DNA of 55,285 nt from Candidatus Kaiserbacteria bacterium CG10_big_fil_rev_8_21_14_0_10_47_16 (GTDB lineage Bacteria; Patescibacteriota; Minisyncoccia; Phycocordibacterales; UBA918), in assembly GCA_002773395.1 (NCBI GenBank), contig PFBI01000006.1, positions 86,177 to 141,461 on the forward strand, read 5' to 3'. Every line of letters begins with the position of its first letter. Positions within the stretch are counted from its first letter, which is position 1. A program made the position numbers and the translations under genes. The notes beneath the pieces were generated by a model. It was not told the DNA's origin, ran no database searches, and saw only the letters and a list, made by a program, of their open reading frames with translations. This document shows, one piece after another, positions 1 to 9,991 of the stretch.

Positions 1-60
1 CCAAGTGCCGATAGTTATACCAAATTTATCTGAATCTATAAAGGCACGATAAAAAGAAAG

Positions 61-83
61 GCCTCGGCGTGGGATACCGAGGC
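61..83 (-). terminator. hairpin GCCTCGG-N9-CCGAGGC, T-rich on minus strand
   Basis: 7-bp perfect stem; minus strand continues ctttctttttat; lies just downstream of minus ORF 106-300. Confidence 0.7.
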
Positions 84-105
84 TGCGCATGCGCGCGAAA
101 ATGAA

Positions 106-300
106 TTACTGGAAATTGGGCTGGTTGCGAGCGAGTGCAGATTCGAATGTATCGTCCTTATAGACGACAACCTTGATGTTCTTCTTACCCTTTTGAAGAT
201 AAAAGCTGAAGAATTGGACTCCCCATGCGTGAAGAATTTGAAGCCCATTCTTTACCCCTACTTCGAGGGTCTCATCGCCGATGATCTTGAGGTCGCCCAT
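106..300 (-). CDS. small hypothetical protein (64 aa)
   Basis: ORF with minus-strand SD (gagaaggag) directly before ATG and hairpin terminator downstream. Confidence 0.6.
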   Translation of the reverse strand: MGDLKIIGDETLEVGVKNGLQILHAWGVQFFSFYLQKGKKNIKVVVYKDDTFESALARNQPNFQ

Positions 301-434
301 CTCCTTCTCCCGTTTTCACTTGAAATCTGATCAGTCCACATACTACAACATATTTTTTGAAATGAAAGTTTCCTCTTGCCTTCATGGTGTATTTGTAGCA
401 AAATGCGCTCAGACACCACCCAAGGGAGATGGCG

Positions 435-842
435 ATGAAACGTATCGCGATACTACTCACGCTTTGCCTGTTAAGCAATTCTGTTCAGGCTTCAGATGAC
501 CCGAGTGAAATATACGGCTTCTGGGCTACAGAAGATAACGGGCGAATTGAAATACGTCCCTGCGCGAATAACGTCGGCACCCTCTGTGGGATCATCCACG
601 ACGCAGACACCGACGCGGCAAGCCTGAAGCGGAATGGTCACGTGCTTCTCGAAGAGTTCATTTACTCCGGCGACCGTTCTTGGAAAAAGGGCCTGATCCA
701 CGATCCAGAAGGTGGTGGCACATATAACGGAAAACTGTATCTTCTGGATAAAGATACCGTTAAGTTGAAGGGGTGCGCTTGGATCTTCTGTGGCTCAAAA
801 ATATGGACACGTATCCACGAGGAGGAGAGCCGCATGCGATAG
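435..842 (+). CDS. secreted DUF2147-like protein
   Basis: Signal peptide MKRIAILLTLCLLSNSVQA; GFWATEDNGRIEIRPC...LCGIIHD...W..G pattern of DUF2147; SD aagggag. Confidence 0.7.
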   Translation: MKRIAILLTLCLLSNSVQASDDPSEIYGFWATEDNGRIEIRPCANNVGTLCGIIHDADTDAASLKRNGHVLLEEFIYSGDRSWKKGLIHDPEGGGTYNGKLYLLDKDTVKLKGCAWIFCGSKIWTRIHEEESRMR

Positions 843-852
843 CATGCGGCTC
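827..852 (+). terminator. rho-independent terminator overlapping the stop codon
   Basis: GAGCCGCATGC-gata-GCATGCGGCTC followed by ctttcatttt; TAG stop (840-842) lies in loop/3' arm. Confidence 0.8.
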
Positions 853-860
853 CTTTCATT

Positions 861-2162
861 TTATAGTGATCTCCACATCGGACTTTGTCGCACCAAGAGT
901 TCTTTTGCCTGCTCTGGCTCAAGCATAATTTCTTCCACTACGCGTTCTGCACGGATACTTTGCGAACCTTTCACGAGAATCACATCTCCTGCTTTAATCA
1001 TATTTTGCAATTCTTCACCCGCTTGTCCTGCATCGTCGTACTGCAAGATCCCAATTTCACTCATACCGTTTTCGAGTGCACCTTTCGCGATACCGCGCGC
1101 TCGCACACCAATAGTGAGGAGGAGGTCAGTCGACTTGGCTGCGAGCGCGCCAATACGTTCATGTTCTGCAATTGAATACTGTCCGAGTTCGAGCATATCT
1201 CCCAAAACGGCAATTCGGCGGCCAATCCCCTTCAGCTCCTTGAGTGTCTGCAGTGAACGCTCTACTGCAACCGGTGAGGAGTTATACGTATCATCAATGA
1301 TGATTGAGTCTTTAATACCTGCAATGAGGCGCATGCGGCCTGCAGGAGGCATGTGGTCGCGGAGTGCAACTGCCGCTTCATCAATACTGATGCCAAAGAC
1401 AGACCCGACGGCAGCGGCCGCTGAGTAATTGTAGACGTGCTGTACACCGAGAGACCCTGCGACGCGCATAAGCGCCGTCTCATTTCCATGCGTCAAAATA
1501 AATTCAAACCCAATGGCGCGGCCGTTCTCGTACACAATCTTGTCCGCCGAACCGGTAAACGGTGAGAGCGAGTAACGACTGTATCCAATACTATTTTGAC
1601 GCAAACCTTCAGCTACCTCTACGACCTTCTGGTCGTCTTGATTATAAATAAGCACACCATCAACTTTGAGTGCATCCACCATCGTGAGCTTCTCAGCAAT
1701 GACCGCTTCAGGAGAATCAAAATATTCTACATGAACTGGAATCTCAGGGAGTCGTGTGAGCACAACAACGTCAGGCTGAATCCATGCAGCGAGCGCTGCC
1801 ATGTCGCCCGGCCGATCAACACCCATTTCGAGTACGAGTACGTGCGGATACTTTCCCGGAAAGAGCGCGATGATAAGTCCGTCAATAATATTCTTCAGCC
1901 ACTGAAATGGATTACTCCATGCGTTCTGAAGTCCGAGAACTGAAAGTGGAACACCAATTTCAGAGTTATAACTCTTTTCACTCTTGCGTGCGAATTCATG
2001 ATTCTTCAGCACTGCATATATCGCGTCTTTCACTGACGTCTTTCCAACACTCCCAATGACCGCAACAATTTTTGGTTTTGTGCGACGGAGGAGAATTTTT
2101 GCTTCAAAGGTGAGGATGGTGACGACAACTTTTTTCAAAATAGTTTTCATGCGTGGATTCAA
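861..2162 (-). CDS. murF: UDP-N-acetylmuramoyl-tripeptide--D-alanyl-D-alanine ligase (Mur ligase family)
   Basis: IGSVGKTSVKDAI P-loop, YNSEIGVP, LEMGVDRPGDM, DDTYNSSPVAVERSL; position in dcw cluster. Confidence 0.9.
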   Translation of the reverse strand: MNPRMKTILKKVVVTILTFEAKILLRRTKPKIVAVIGSVGKTSVKDAIYAVLKNHEFARKSEKSYNSEIGVPLSVLGLQNAWSNPFQWLKNIIDGLIIALFPGKYPHVLVLEMGVDRPGDMAALAAWIQPDVVVLTRLPEIPVHVEYFDSPEAVIAEKLTMVDALKVDGVLIYNQDDQKVVEVAEGLRQNSIGYSRYSLSPFTGSADKIVYENGRAIGFEFILTHGNETALMRVAGSLGVQHVYNYSAAAAVGSVFGISIDEAAVALRDHMPPAGRMRLIAGIKDSIIIDDTYNSSPVAVERSLQTLKELKGIGRRIAVLGDMLELGQYSIAEHERIGALAAKSTDLLLTIGVRARGIAKGALENGMSEIGILQYDDAGQAGEELQNMIKAGDVILVKGSQSIRAERVVEEIMLEPEQAKELLVRQSPMWRSL

Positions 2163-2163
2163 T

Positions 2164-3882
2164 TTATCGGTCTGGAGGGACGTCGTAGTAATTAAGCAAA
2201 AAGCGCATCAGTTCGCCATACGGTTCCGTTAGGGTCTCTGATGAGTACTGTACCCCCTGTGGTTCTACAGTATACAAGAAAATGAGGAATTGTGGGTCAT
2301 AGGCCGGAAAATAGCCAAAAAACGAGTGTAAATAGCGGTCAGCGTAGTAACCACCGCCATTTGGATTAGCAATCTGTGCAGTCCCCGTCTTTGAGGCAAA
2401 GCTGTAGTGTTCCATCGAGAGAGCACCGTGCGCGAGTGCCTTGTCGGCAACAGTGATAAGCATCGATGTCACCTGATCGGTTGTTGATGTTGAGAACACT
2501 TGCTCGCCGAGGGGGAATTGAACATTGTATGTCTTCCCTGACTCATATCGAATTTCTTTCACAATATGCGGCGTTACCAGTCTTCCGTCGTTCGCAAGCG
2601 TTGCAAGCGCGCGGACGGTCTCAATTGGTGTCATTGCAATTCCTTGTCCAAAGGAAGCAGTTGCATACTCGACGTCACGGGGAGAGTTGAGGTTTTCGAG
2701 ATCCCCATGAATTTCTCCCGGTAAATCAATGCCGGTCTCACTTCCGAGCTTGAGGCCAAGAAAATATTTCTTTAGTTTTTCCTTTCCCATCAAATTCACA
2801 ATATGCGCCACTCCCGTATTGAGTGATTGACTGAGAACCTCCTGCATTGGTACCGTACCGCGACCTCGTTTATCAAAGTTACAAATACGATACGTATTGA
2901 GTTCAATACATCCGGGGTCGTAGTACGTTGTTGATGGCGTTACCGTGTTTGTATCAATACCCGCCGCCATCGTGAGCGGCTTAATGATAGAACCCATTTC
3001 GTAGCGGGCTTCCACCAATGGATTATCAAACATTTCAAGAGAGACTCCTGAACGGTCGTTGAGGTTAAAGGTAGGAACGACGTTCATCGCGTAGATTTCT
3101 CCTGTCCGCGGATTCATAATGATGCCGCCCGTTACCTTACTCTTCCACTTATCTTCTGTCTTCTTCAAAACTTCATCGAGCATTTTGGAAACGTTTGGTT
3201 CGAGTGTAGTGATAATATCTCCCTCATCACTATGTGAGGAGTCAAAAACGAGATTATCAAAATCACTAAAGAGTTCTGCAAAGAAATTTACTGAGAGCTT
3301 ATCACTTCCGCGCGAGAGAACATCTTCGTATTGTCGCTCAAGTCCATAGAGACCGACAACATCGTTTCCTTTATATCCAACAAAGCCAACGGTGCGCGCA
3401 GCAAGGTTATCTTGCGGATAGCTTCGCCATTGACTGCGGTATAGCAATACCCCAGGGAGATCGAGTACATCGATAGCGTCCGCGTCGGTGTCTGATACTT
3501 GTGTATTAATTTCTTGATATGTACGCTTCTGATCGCTCGCTTTCTTTACAAAAGAATCATGATCAATGCTTGGCAAAATATCTACCAGAGCAGTATAAGT
3601 ACCTTCGGGGTCAGTGATACGCGTTGGATCGAGCGCGAGCACGTACCCTGGCTGGATAGCCGCCGCCCACGAGAGCTCACCATCCTTTGAAGTAAAATAG
3701 ATATCACCGCGACTATAAAGATCTTGCGCAGTATGAACATACTGACGTTCAGCTTGCGATTTATAGTTTTCAGAATGAATAACTTGCACGTAGTAGAGAC
3801 GCACAATAAGCAGTACTGCCAAAAAGACAACGACGCCTGTAATGATTCGGATGCGGAAAATAGCGGTCTTCTTCATTACCAA
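2164..3882 (-). CDS. ftsI: penicillin-binding protein / FtsI-type transpeptidase
   Basis: N-terminal TM, YEMGSIIKP (SxxK), SQSLNTG (SxN), SKTGTAQI (KTG). Confidence 0.9.
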   Translation of the reverse strand: MVMKKTAIFRIRIITGVVVFLAVLLIVRLYYVQVIHSENYKSQAERQYVHTAQDLYSRGDIYFTSKDGELSWAAAIQPGYVLALDPTRITDPEGTYTALVDILPSIDHDSFVKKASDQKRTYQEINTQVSDTDADAIDVLDLPGVLLYRSQWRSYPQDNLAARTVGFVGYKGNDVVGLYGLERQYEDVLSRGSDKLSVNFFAELFSDFDNLVFDSSHSDEGDIITTLEPNVSKMLDEVLKKTEDKWKSKVTGGIIMNPRTGEIYAMNVVPTFNLNDRSGVSLEMFDNPLVEARYEMGSIIKPLTMAAGIDTNTVTPSTTYYDPGCIELNTYRICNFDKRGRGTVPMQEVLSQSLNTGVAHIVNLMGKEKLKKYFLGLKLGSETGIDLPGEIHGDLENLNSPRDVEYATASFGQGIAMTPIETVRALATLANDGRLVTPHIVKEIRYESGKTYNVQFPLGEQVFSTSTTDQVTSMLITVADKALAHGALSMEHYSFASKTGTAQIANPNGGGYYADRYLHSFFGYFPAYDPQFLIFLYTVEPQGVQYSSETLTEPYGELMRFLLNYYDVPPDR

Positions 3883-3909
3883 AAACTATAGCATTCTTTT
3901 TATAAAGGG

Positions 3910-4230
3910 TTATTGACCACGTGAATACGCCAGTGACGCATCAGTACGATCAATAAAAATCTTATTCGTCGCCACCACATACCCCCCTTCTTGTGCCAAC
4001 GCTGGATTTACTCCGTGTTGCAAACGCGCGTACTCTGATTCGAGCTGCCCCACATATGAGCTGGTTGAAACAATATCTCGTTCAACTTCTTTCCGCATCA
4101 CCACTTCGAACACAGAATTTGCAAGAAAATATACATACAGAGCAAAGAGCGCAACGAGTATTGAAAGGAGTGTAAAGAACCATACTTGCTGGTCTTTGTA
4201 GAGCGCTACTTTGCTGTGTGTTCGTGTCAT
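3910..4230 (-). CDS. ftsL: FtsL-like single-pass membrane protein
   Basis: One TM segment then coiled-coil; located between rsmH and ftsI. Confidence 0.55.
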   Translation of the reverse strand: MTRTHSKVALYKDQQVWFFTLLSILVALFALYVYFLANSVFEVVMRKEVERDIVSTSSYVGQLESEYARLQHGVNPALAQEGGYVVATNKIFIDRTDASLAYSRGQ

Positions 4231-4234
4231 AAGC

Positions 4235-5137
4235 CTAATTTTTTTGAATGATGCGTAGTTTGGCGCTTCGTGCTCGAGGATTCTCTGCTAATTCCTCTTT
4301 CGATGCGGTAACTGGTTTTTTAGTAATGATGGTCATGCCGTGTTCTGCGGCGAGTGTTCGAAACGTGTGCTTGACGATGCGATCTTCGATACTGTGAAAA
4401 GTGATGATCGCAAGTCTTCCGTTCGGAGAGAGGTGCTGTACCGCTACTTGAATGAACTCTTCAAGGCTTGCGAGTTCGTCATTGACGGCGATGCGAAGTG
4501 CTTGGAAACTGCGAGTCGCAGGGTGTGTCTTCCCTGTTCGGTAGAACCCAGGAACCGCTGATGAAATAATTTCCACAAGCTGTCCTGAGGTCTCGATAGG
4601 TGCTGATTCTCGTTCTTCGACAATCTTGCGAGCGATTCGCTTCGCGAATCGCTCCTCACCGTATCCTTTGAGCACATTTGCGATTGATTCTTCGCTCCAC
4701 TCATTGATGATGTCTTTTGCAGTGAACGGGTAGGAATCCTCATCTGTTGGATTCCCGAAGGTCATAGTGAGCGGTTCGTCGTGTTGGAAAGAAAATCCTT
4801 TCCCTCCACCTGCGAACTGCTCCATACGCCATCCAAGGTCTGCGAGGACGCCATCAACGTGTGGTACGTCGAGCTTGGTAAGTACTGAATCGAGCGTTCT
4901 GAAGTTTGCGGTAATGAGATGCACTGTTGCATCTCCCTTAAGCTCTCCTTCAAGCGCTTCGATTGCAGACTCGTCAGCGTCGAGTGCAATAAGCATGCCG
5001 TCTGAATTGAGTTGTGAGAGTATGTCGCGCGCGTGGCCACCTGCTCCGAGTGTTGCATCAACGATGATTGCCTCAGGTCGAAGCGACAGTCCTTCGACTG
5101 CCTCCTTCTTCAGGACGGTTACATGCGTTGTTGTCAT
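4235..5137 (-). CDS. rsmH: 16S rRNA (cytosine1402-N4)-methyltransferase
   Basis: VDATLGAGGHA, LADLG, AFQALRIAVNDEL, HSIEDRIVK motifs. Confidence 0.95.
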   Translation of the reverse strand: MTTTHVTVLKKEAVEGLSLRPEAIIVDATLGAGGHARDILSQLNSDGMLIALDADESAIEALEGELKGDATVHLITANFRTLDSVLTKLDVPHVDGVLADLGWRMEQFAGGGKGFSFQHDEPLTMTFGNPTDEDSYPFTAKDIINEWSEESIANVLKGYGEERFAKRIARKIVEERESAPIETSGQLVEIISSAVPGFYRTGKTHPATRSFQALRIAVNDELASLEEFIQVAVQHLSPNGRLAIITFHSIEDRIVKHTFRTLAAEHGMTIITKKPVTASKEELAENPRARSAKLRIIQKN

Positions 5138-5157
5138 ACGGAATTTGTTTGTGGCTT

Positions 5158-5592
5158 TTAGAGGACTCCTATTTCTCCAAGTTTTTCAGCGAGCGCATCA
5201 GCTTGCTTTTCAATCTTGCGTTTGTAGTCAGTCCACTTCTTTTCATCCCAAATTTCTACACGGTCATGGATACCTGCAAACACCACTTTTGATGTCAGTG
5301 ATGCAAATTCCTTTAAGAAATCTGGAACGAGAATGCGTCCCACACTATCAACCTCCACCTCAACCGCTCCAGAGAGAAAGAATCGGTTGAATCCTCGAGT
5401 GTCCGCTTGTCCGAATGGGAGCTGGCCGATTTTATCGGAAATGCGATTCCATTCTTTCTGCGGATAGACAAAGAGACAGTTGTCGAGCCCTCGCGTCACA
5501 ATCAACTTTTTACCAAGCTCCGTTCTCCACTTACTTGGAAGTGAAAGACGTTTCTTTGCATCAATGCTGTGTGTGTATTCGCCGATGAGCAT
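5158..5592 (-). CDS. mraZ: transcriptional regulator MraZ
   Basis: GEYTHSIDAKKRLSLPSKWR and second SpoVT-AbrB-like repeat; start of dcw cluster. Confidence 0.95.
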   Translation of the reverse strand: MLIGEYTHSIDAKKRLSLPSKWRTELGKKLIVTRGLDNCLFVYPQKEWNRISDKIGQLPFGQADTRGFNRFFLSGAVEVEVDSVGRILVPDFLKEFASLTSKVVFAGIHDRVEIWDEKKWTDYKRKIEKQADALAEKLGEIGVL

Positions 5593-5755
5593 AGGCTGTC
5601 TCCATAGTTAAGTCCGATAAACGTTCGTTTGAACAGTTTACCACTCCTTCCCACTTAATTGCTAGTATACACCACTTTGTCCCACCACGCGCCACTATTC
5701 TCCCCTTTACCTGTGGACAATCCCCCGCCAAAAACCCATGCATGAGCATAAAAAA

Positions 5756-5781
5756 GAACAGCGGGCATTCGCCCGCTGTTC
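5756..5781 (-). terminator. hairpin terminator downstream of lysS
   Basis: GAACAGCGGGC-attc-GCCCGCTGTTC; minus strand followed by ttttttat. Confidence 0.8.
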
Positions 5782-5792
5782 TCTCCCTATCT

Positions 5793-5815
5793 CTAGGTTA
5801 GTCAGACTAACCTAG
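5793..5815. repeat. perfect 10-bp palindrome next to lysS stop
   Basis: CTAGGTTAGT-cag-ACTAACCTAG, 1 nt beyond lysS. Confidence 0.8.
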
Positions 5816-5816
5816 A

Positions 5817-7403
5817 TTAAGCTTTTAAGGTCAGACGTTTGATAACAAAGTCTTTATCGAGAGTACTGAGGAACCATCCTATTTTCGGACCACTTTCCTT
5901 TCCAAGAAATACTGCATAAATGGCGGCATAAAAATCCCCTGCTGAAAGTCCCGATAGTCCTTCTTTTATTTCATGTGAAAGTTTATGAAGCGATTCTCCA
6001 GTGAACTCATCTGCTAATTCTATTCTTGTCGCAAATTGTGCGAGTGCTTGTTTTTGTTCATTAGTGAGAGTTGCTGCATGTGGTGGCAATGTTTCCTGCA
6101 GCACGAAAATGAATTTCTCATCAGCATACGTCTCAAGCCAACGCTTTGCATAAGTAACACGGAGGTCAACTTCTGTACGATCCTCATCAGTCAGTGGTGA
6201 ACCTTTCATTTTCTCCACCTCCTCAAAAACATCCATGTGCGGCATTTGTACAAAGAACGCGATTTGTGAAAATCGTGGGAGGAAGCGTTTATGAATATGC
6301 GATCGTTCTGCTGGAGTGTGTACGAATTGAAAGAGTACCGAATCATCATCCTCCACTCCACTCCACGTCTTTTCTGCAAGACGATCATACGTATCGAAGA
6401 GAACAGGGATAGCATCCCCATCTGGATCAAAGTCTATCTGACGATTGATTGGGGTCTTGAGGAGCAGTAACCGCAGTATGTGTGTTGGAAGAAGCTCTGC
6501 AAGCTCTACTGCCGTTGCGGCATTTCCTTTTGATGAAGACATCTTCTTACCGCCAATAAGGAAGAACTCATTGAACACTCCGTACGGTGGTTCAAACATA
6601 AAAACTTCACGTGAAATCGCTTCTGCAACCTGCCGTGCACCACCTTTTGAGTAATGATCTTTACCGCCACCTTCAAAGTGAACACCGAGCACAACGAACT
6701 TTGCTGCCCACTCTACTTTCCACGGAAGTTTTCCGTTCCCATCAAATGGCGATATCCGTCCACTATGCCCACACCCCTCCGCCCACGAAATCGTATCTGA
6801 CGAACAAGTGTACGCAACTGTCTCACCATCAAAATCAGTTACTTTTGTAGAACTAAGCTTCCCGCAGTTTTCGCACACTACGTTCAGTGGATGCCAATCT
6901 TCTGGCCGCTCACTTTTAGACACCTCTGCATAAATACGTCGAATATCATTTCGCTTTTCCAGTGTAGTGCGTATCAAGTCATTCATCTTCCCTGACAGGT
7001 ACAACTCACTTGCGCGATATACCTGCGCACCAAATCCTAACTGTTCAAGTACTCGTACATATTCTTGTCCATAGAGTTCTGCAAAATTATCAAACCCTGG
7101 TTCTGGCGATGGAATCTTATACAGCTGCATTCCCATGTACTTTGTATACTCTGCTTCATCAAGATACGACGGGATCCCGTCCATCGGATCGAAGTCATTA
7201 ATTTCAAAATGAAACGTAACAGGGACACCTTCCGACGCGAGGACGTCAGCAACAATTGCATGGAGTGAGGCACTTCGAAGAGAGCCGACATGTACCCGTC
7301 CTGACGCTGTTTTTTCATCGCGAACAATGATTGACTCCCCCTTCTTAATACGTGCGTCATATTTGCGCACGACATCATTTGCAATTTTTTCTGCCCAAAA
7401 CAT
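5817..7403 (-). CDS. lysS: class I lysyl-tRNA synthetase
   Basis: ASGRVHVGSLR (HIGH-like), GGKKMSSSKGN (KMSKS), Zn-binding C..C; archaeal-type class I LysRS. Confidence 0.9.
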   Translation of the reverse strand: MFWAEKIANDVVRKYDARIKKGESIIVRDEKTASGRVHVGSLRSASLHAIVADVLASEGVPVTFHFEINDFDPMDGIPSYLDEAEYTKYMGMQLYKIPSPEPGFDNFAELYGQEYVRVLEQLGFGAQVYRASELYLSGKMNDLIRTTLEKRNDIRRIYAEVSKSERPEDWHPLNVVCENCGKLSSTKVTDFDGETVAYTCSSDTISWAEGCGHSGRISPFDGNGKLPWKVEWAAKFVVLGVHFEGGGKDHYSKGGARQVAEAISREVFMFEPPYGVFNEFFLIGGKKMSSSKGNAATAVELAELLPTHILRLLLLKTPINRQIDFDPDGDAIPVLFDTYDRLAEKTWSGVEDDDSVLFQFVHTPAERSHIHKRFLPRFSQIAFFVQMPHMDVFEEVEKMKGSPLTDEDRTEVDLRVTYAKRWLETYADEKFIFVLQETLPPHAATLTNEQKQALAQFATRIELADEFTGESLHKLSHEIKEGLSGLSAGDFYAAIYAVFLGKESGPKIGWFLSTLDKDFVIKRLTLKA

Positions 7404-7442
7404 ATAGAATAGTAAGGCTATCGTACCGTTTAAAATGGGAAA

Positions 7443-7472
7443 AGAAAAGCCCCGCGTGAGCGGGGCTTTTCT
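7443..7472. terminator. bidirectional terminator
   Basis: AGAAAAGCCCCGC-gtga-GCGGGGCTTTTCT. Confidence 0.85.
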
Positions 7473-7474
7473 TT

Positions 7475-7948
7475 CTATGAGATTTTGAGGATTTTATAGT
7501 TCTGCTTTCCTGTCGGAGTTTCGAAGGTAAATGCTTCACCTTTTGTCTTTCCCATGAGCGCTTCACCGAGCGGTGAGAGGTATGAGAGCTTGTGGTCTTG
7601 AATATTGGCCTCTTCTGAACCAACGATGGTGTACGTGCGACTCTCTTTGTCTTTGTCTTTTTGAATGGTCACTTCAGTTCCAAGCCCGACAACATCACCC
7701 TTGTTTGTCCCTGCGACAATCTTTGCTTCTTTGATGACTTGTTCGAGGTGAAGAATGCGTTCTTCGATAGCTGCCTGCATATCGCGAGCTTCTTGGTACT
7801 CAGCGTTTTCTGAGAGATCTCCGAGTGAACGAGCGTACTCAAGTGATTCAGCGACCTCCTTGCGGCGGACAGTCTTGAGGTTTTCAAGTTCTTTCTTTAA
7901 TTCTTCAAACTTTTCAGGCGTTAGAAACGCGTCGTGTTGATCATTCAT
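7475..7948 (-). CDS. greA: transcription elongation factor GreA
   Basis: LTPEKFEELKKELENLKTVRRKEVAESLEYARSLGDLSENAEYQEARD. Confidence 0.95.
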   Translation of the reverse strand: MNDQHDAFLTPEKFEELKKELENLKTVRRKEVAESLEYARSLGDLSENAEYQEARDMQAAIEERILHLEQVIKEAKIVAGTNKGDVVGLGTEVTIQKDKDKESRTYTIVGSEEANIQDHKLSYLSPLGEALMGKTKGEAFTFETPTGKQNYKILKIS

Positions 7949-8032
7949 AGATATGTATTCAAATGTGTGACTCCAATTATACGCACTAATAAGGCTTGGT
8001 CAAATCTGTGGATGAAACGCATATTTTGCGTC

Positions 8033-9739
8033 CTACTCTTCCTCCAACAGATAGTCTGGTCGATGTATGGTCATCCAGTCGAACACTTTGTTCATCACTC
8101 GTCCCGCACTCACCGTATTTGTATATGGACCTTTTTCCATAAACAAAATGAACGCGTATCGTGGTTTTTCATACGGGAAGTATCCCGCTACCCACGTATT
8201 GAGGTAGGTGTCTGATGAGTCGAGCTCAGCAGTACCTGATTTTGCTGCAATGGTGACATCATTTCGACGGAGCACCCCGACCGTACCACCTTCACCAATA
8301 ACTGTCTCACGAATACCTTGGTGAACAACAGCGAGGTCATCTTGGTTCAAACCGAGATCAGTGCCGACGAGTGATGAATCTTTTATTACTTGCGGCTGGA
8401 GCAGTGTACCATTGTTTGCGAGCGCCGCGTACGCACGAAGCATCTGCAGCGGTGTGACTGAAAATCCATACTGACCAATTGAAGTGAAGTAGGTGTCCCC
8501 GAGACGCCAATCGTCATCAAATGTTTTCCTTTTCCACTCGGGTGTTGGAATCGTGCCGGACACTTCACCGAAGAGTGGGATGCCTGTTTTTTCTCCAATA
8601 CCAAAGAGTTTCATATATTCATCAATCTTTAAGATTCCCAACCCTGGCTGATCCTTAAATCCCCCACCAATTTCATAGAAATACACGTCAGATGAGAATG
8701 CGAGCGCTTTGACCATATTCATAGGACCGTGGGCACGCCAGTCATTGAAGATAGACGGGTTCGAAGGATTGTATGGATTCGGAATACTAATAGAACCGTT
8801 TGACACAATGATTTTATCCGGACTGATGACATTCTCCGCAAGTGCAGCGTATGCCACAAACGGCTTTACAATCGAACCAGGGATGTACACGCCACCGGTA
8901 ATTTTATTGAGAAATGGGAAGCGTGTATCCTTGTTGAGCGCAGCGATCGCAGCGACATCATCCCCATCGGAGAGAATTTCTGGGTCATATGAGGGGAAGC
9001 TCGTCATCGCAAGAATTTCTCCCGTCTGCACATCCATAATTGCTCCCGCACCACTTCGGAAACCTGTCTCCTTTGTTGATGAGGAAATGGTTTGATACAT
9101 AAACTCGGTAAGGCCTGCATCAAGAGAGAGTTCAATGTCTTTCCCTTTCTGTGGGACATCAATCACATGTTCAGAAATCACTTCACCATGCACGGTACTT
9201 TCAACAAGTTGATGTCCGTTTTTGCCAGCGAGGAGCGTATCGAATGATTCTTCGATGCCGGTACGTCCAAGATATTCCTCACGAAAATAAAATCCCGACG
9301 TATCCTTTTGCGGATAACTCACGTAGCCAATCACCTGCCCTAAGCCTTGCCGATCAGAGTACGCGCGCACCGGAAAGTTATACTCTCCCGTTTGATCGAC
9401 TTCATTCCATGCGAGCAACTCTCCGTTTCGATCGCGCACCACACCACGCTCCGCAACAATGAGCGTATCGAGGAGACCATTCTGTTTACTTCGCTCAGCG
9501 AAGGCTGCTCCGTTTACAATTTGCAGAGTAAAGAGCTTCCATCCAAATACCGATACCACAATAAGAAAGAGTAGGCCGACAGCGACGATGTTTCGCTTCC
9601 CAATCGGTTGTTCAAGTTTTCCTTCCATGCGTCCGGTATTGAATGCAGGAAGGTTTGATGAATCGAGTAAAATTTCATCGAGTGAGATATCACTCTTTTT
9701 AATACGTCGTTTGCGAAATCCAAAGAAAGAAAAAATCAT
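8033..9739 (-). CDS. mrdA: penicillin-binding protein 2 / elongation-type transpeptidase
   Basis: PGSIVKPF, SSDVYFYEIG, AKSGTAEL; beside mreD/C/B. Confidence 0.9.
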   Translation of the reverse strand: MIFSFFGFRKRRIKKSDISLDEILLDSSNLPAFNTGRMEGKLEQPIGKRNIVAVGLLFLIVVSVFGWKLFTLQIVNGAAFAERSKQNGLLDTLIVAERGVVRDRNGELLAWNEVDQTGEYNFPVRAYSDRQGLGQVIGYVSYPQKDTSGFYFREEYLGRTGIEESFDTLLAGKNGHQLVESTVHGEVISEHVIDVPQKGKDIELSLDAGLTEFMYQTISSSTKETGFRSGAGAIMDVQTGEILAMTSFPSYDPEILSDGDDVAAIAALNKDTRFPFLNKITGGVYIPGSIVKPFVAYAALAENVISPDKIIVSNGSISIPNPYNPSNPSIFNDWRAHGPMNMVKALAFSSDVYFYEIGGGFKDQPGLGILKIDEYMKLFGIGEKTGIPLFGEVSGTIPTPEWKRKTFDDDWRLGDTYFTSIGQYGFSVTPLQMLRAYAALANNGTLLQPQVIKDSSLVGTDLGLNQDDLAVVHQGIRETVIGEGGTVGVLRRNDVTIAAKSGTAELDSSDTYLNTWVAGYFPYEKPRYAFILFMEKGPYTNTVSAGRVMNKVFDWMTIHRPDYLLEEE

Positions 9740-9990
9740 ATGAGATCTTGATAGATACGAAGCTGCGGTTTGATCGCCGCGGCAAATAGATAGAGTCCTC
9801 CCGTTATTGCGGTGTACAACAGCCCGCTAAACGTTCCGTGCGATCCAAAGAGTGCATCGACGCACACCGCGATGACAAGCAATTCACCTCCACTCCACCG
9901 CGCAAAGTACAGGGCTGCCGCAATAACAAAGACCCAGAGTGGCATAGTAAACGCGAGCGCGAGTACCACCATGTATGCAAGTACGCGCAT
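9736..9990 (-). CDS. mreD: MreD-like membrane protein (short)
   Basis: Hydrophobic ORF between mreC and PBP2; likely start MRVLAYMVV. Confidence 0.5.
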   Translation of the reverse strand: MRVLAYMVVLALAFTMPLWVFVIAAALYFARWSGGELLVIAVCVDALFGSHGTFSGLLYTAITGGLYLFAAAIKPQLRIYQDLI

Positions 9991-9991
9991 A

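Noticed and set aside
790-1428. 212-aa plus ORF and many similar long antisense ORFs (e.g. 51348..52331, 52386..53273)
   Set aside because: Antisense to strongly supported genes (murF, groEL); Ser/Arg/Thr-rich composition typical of shadow ORFs.
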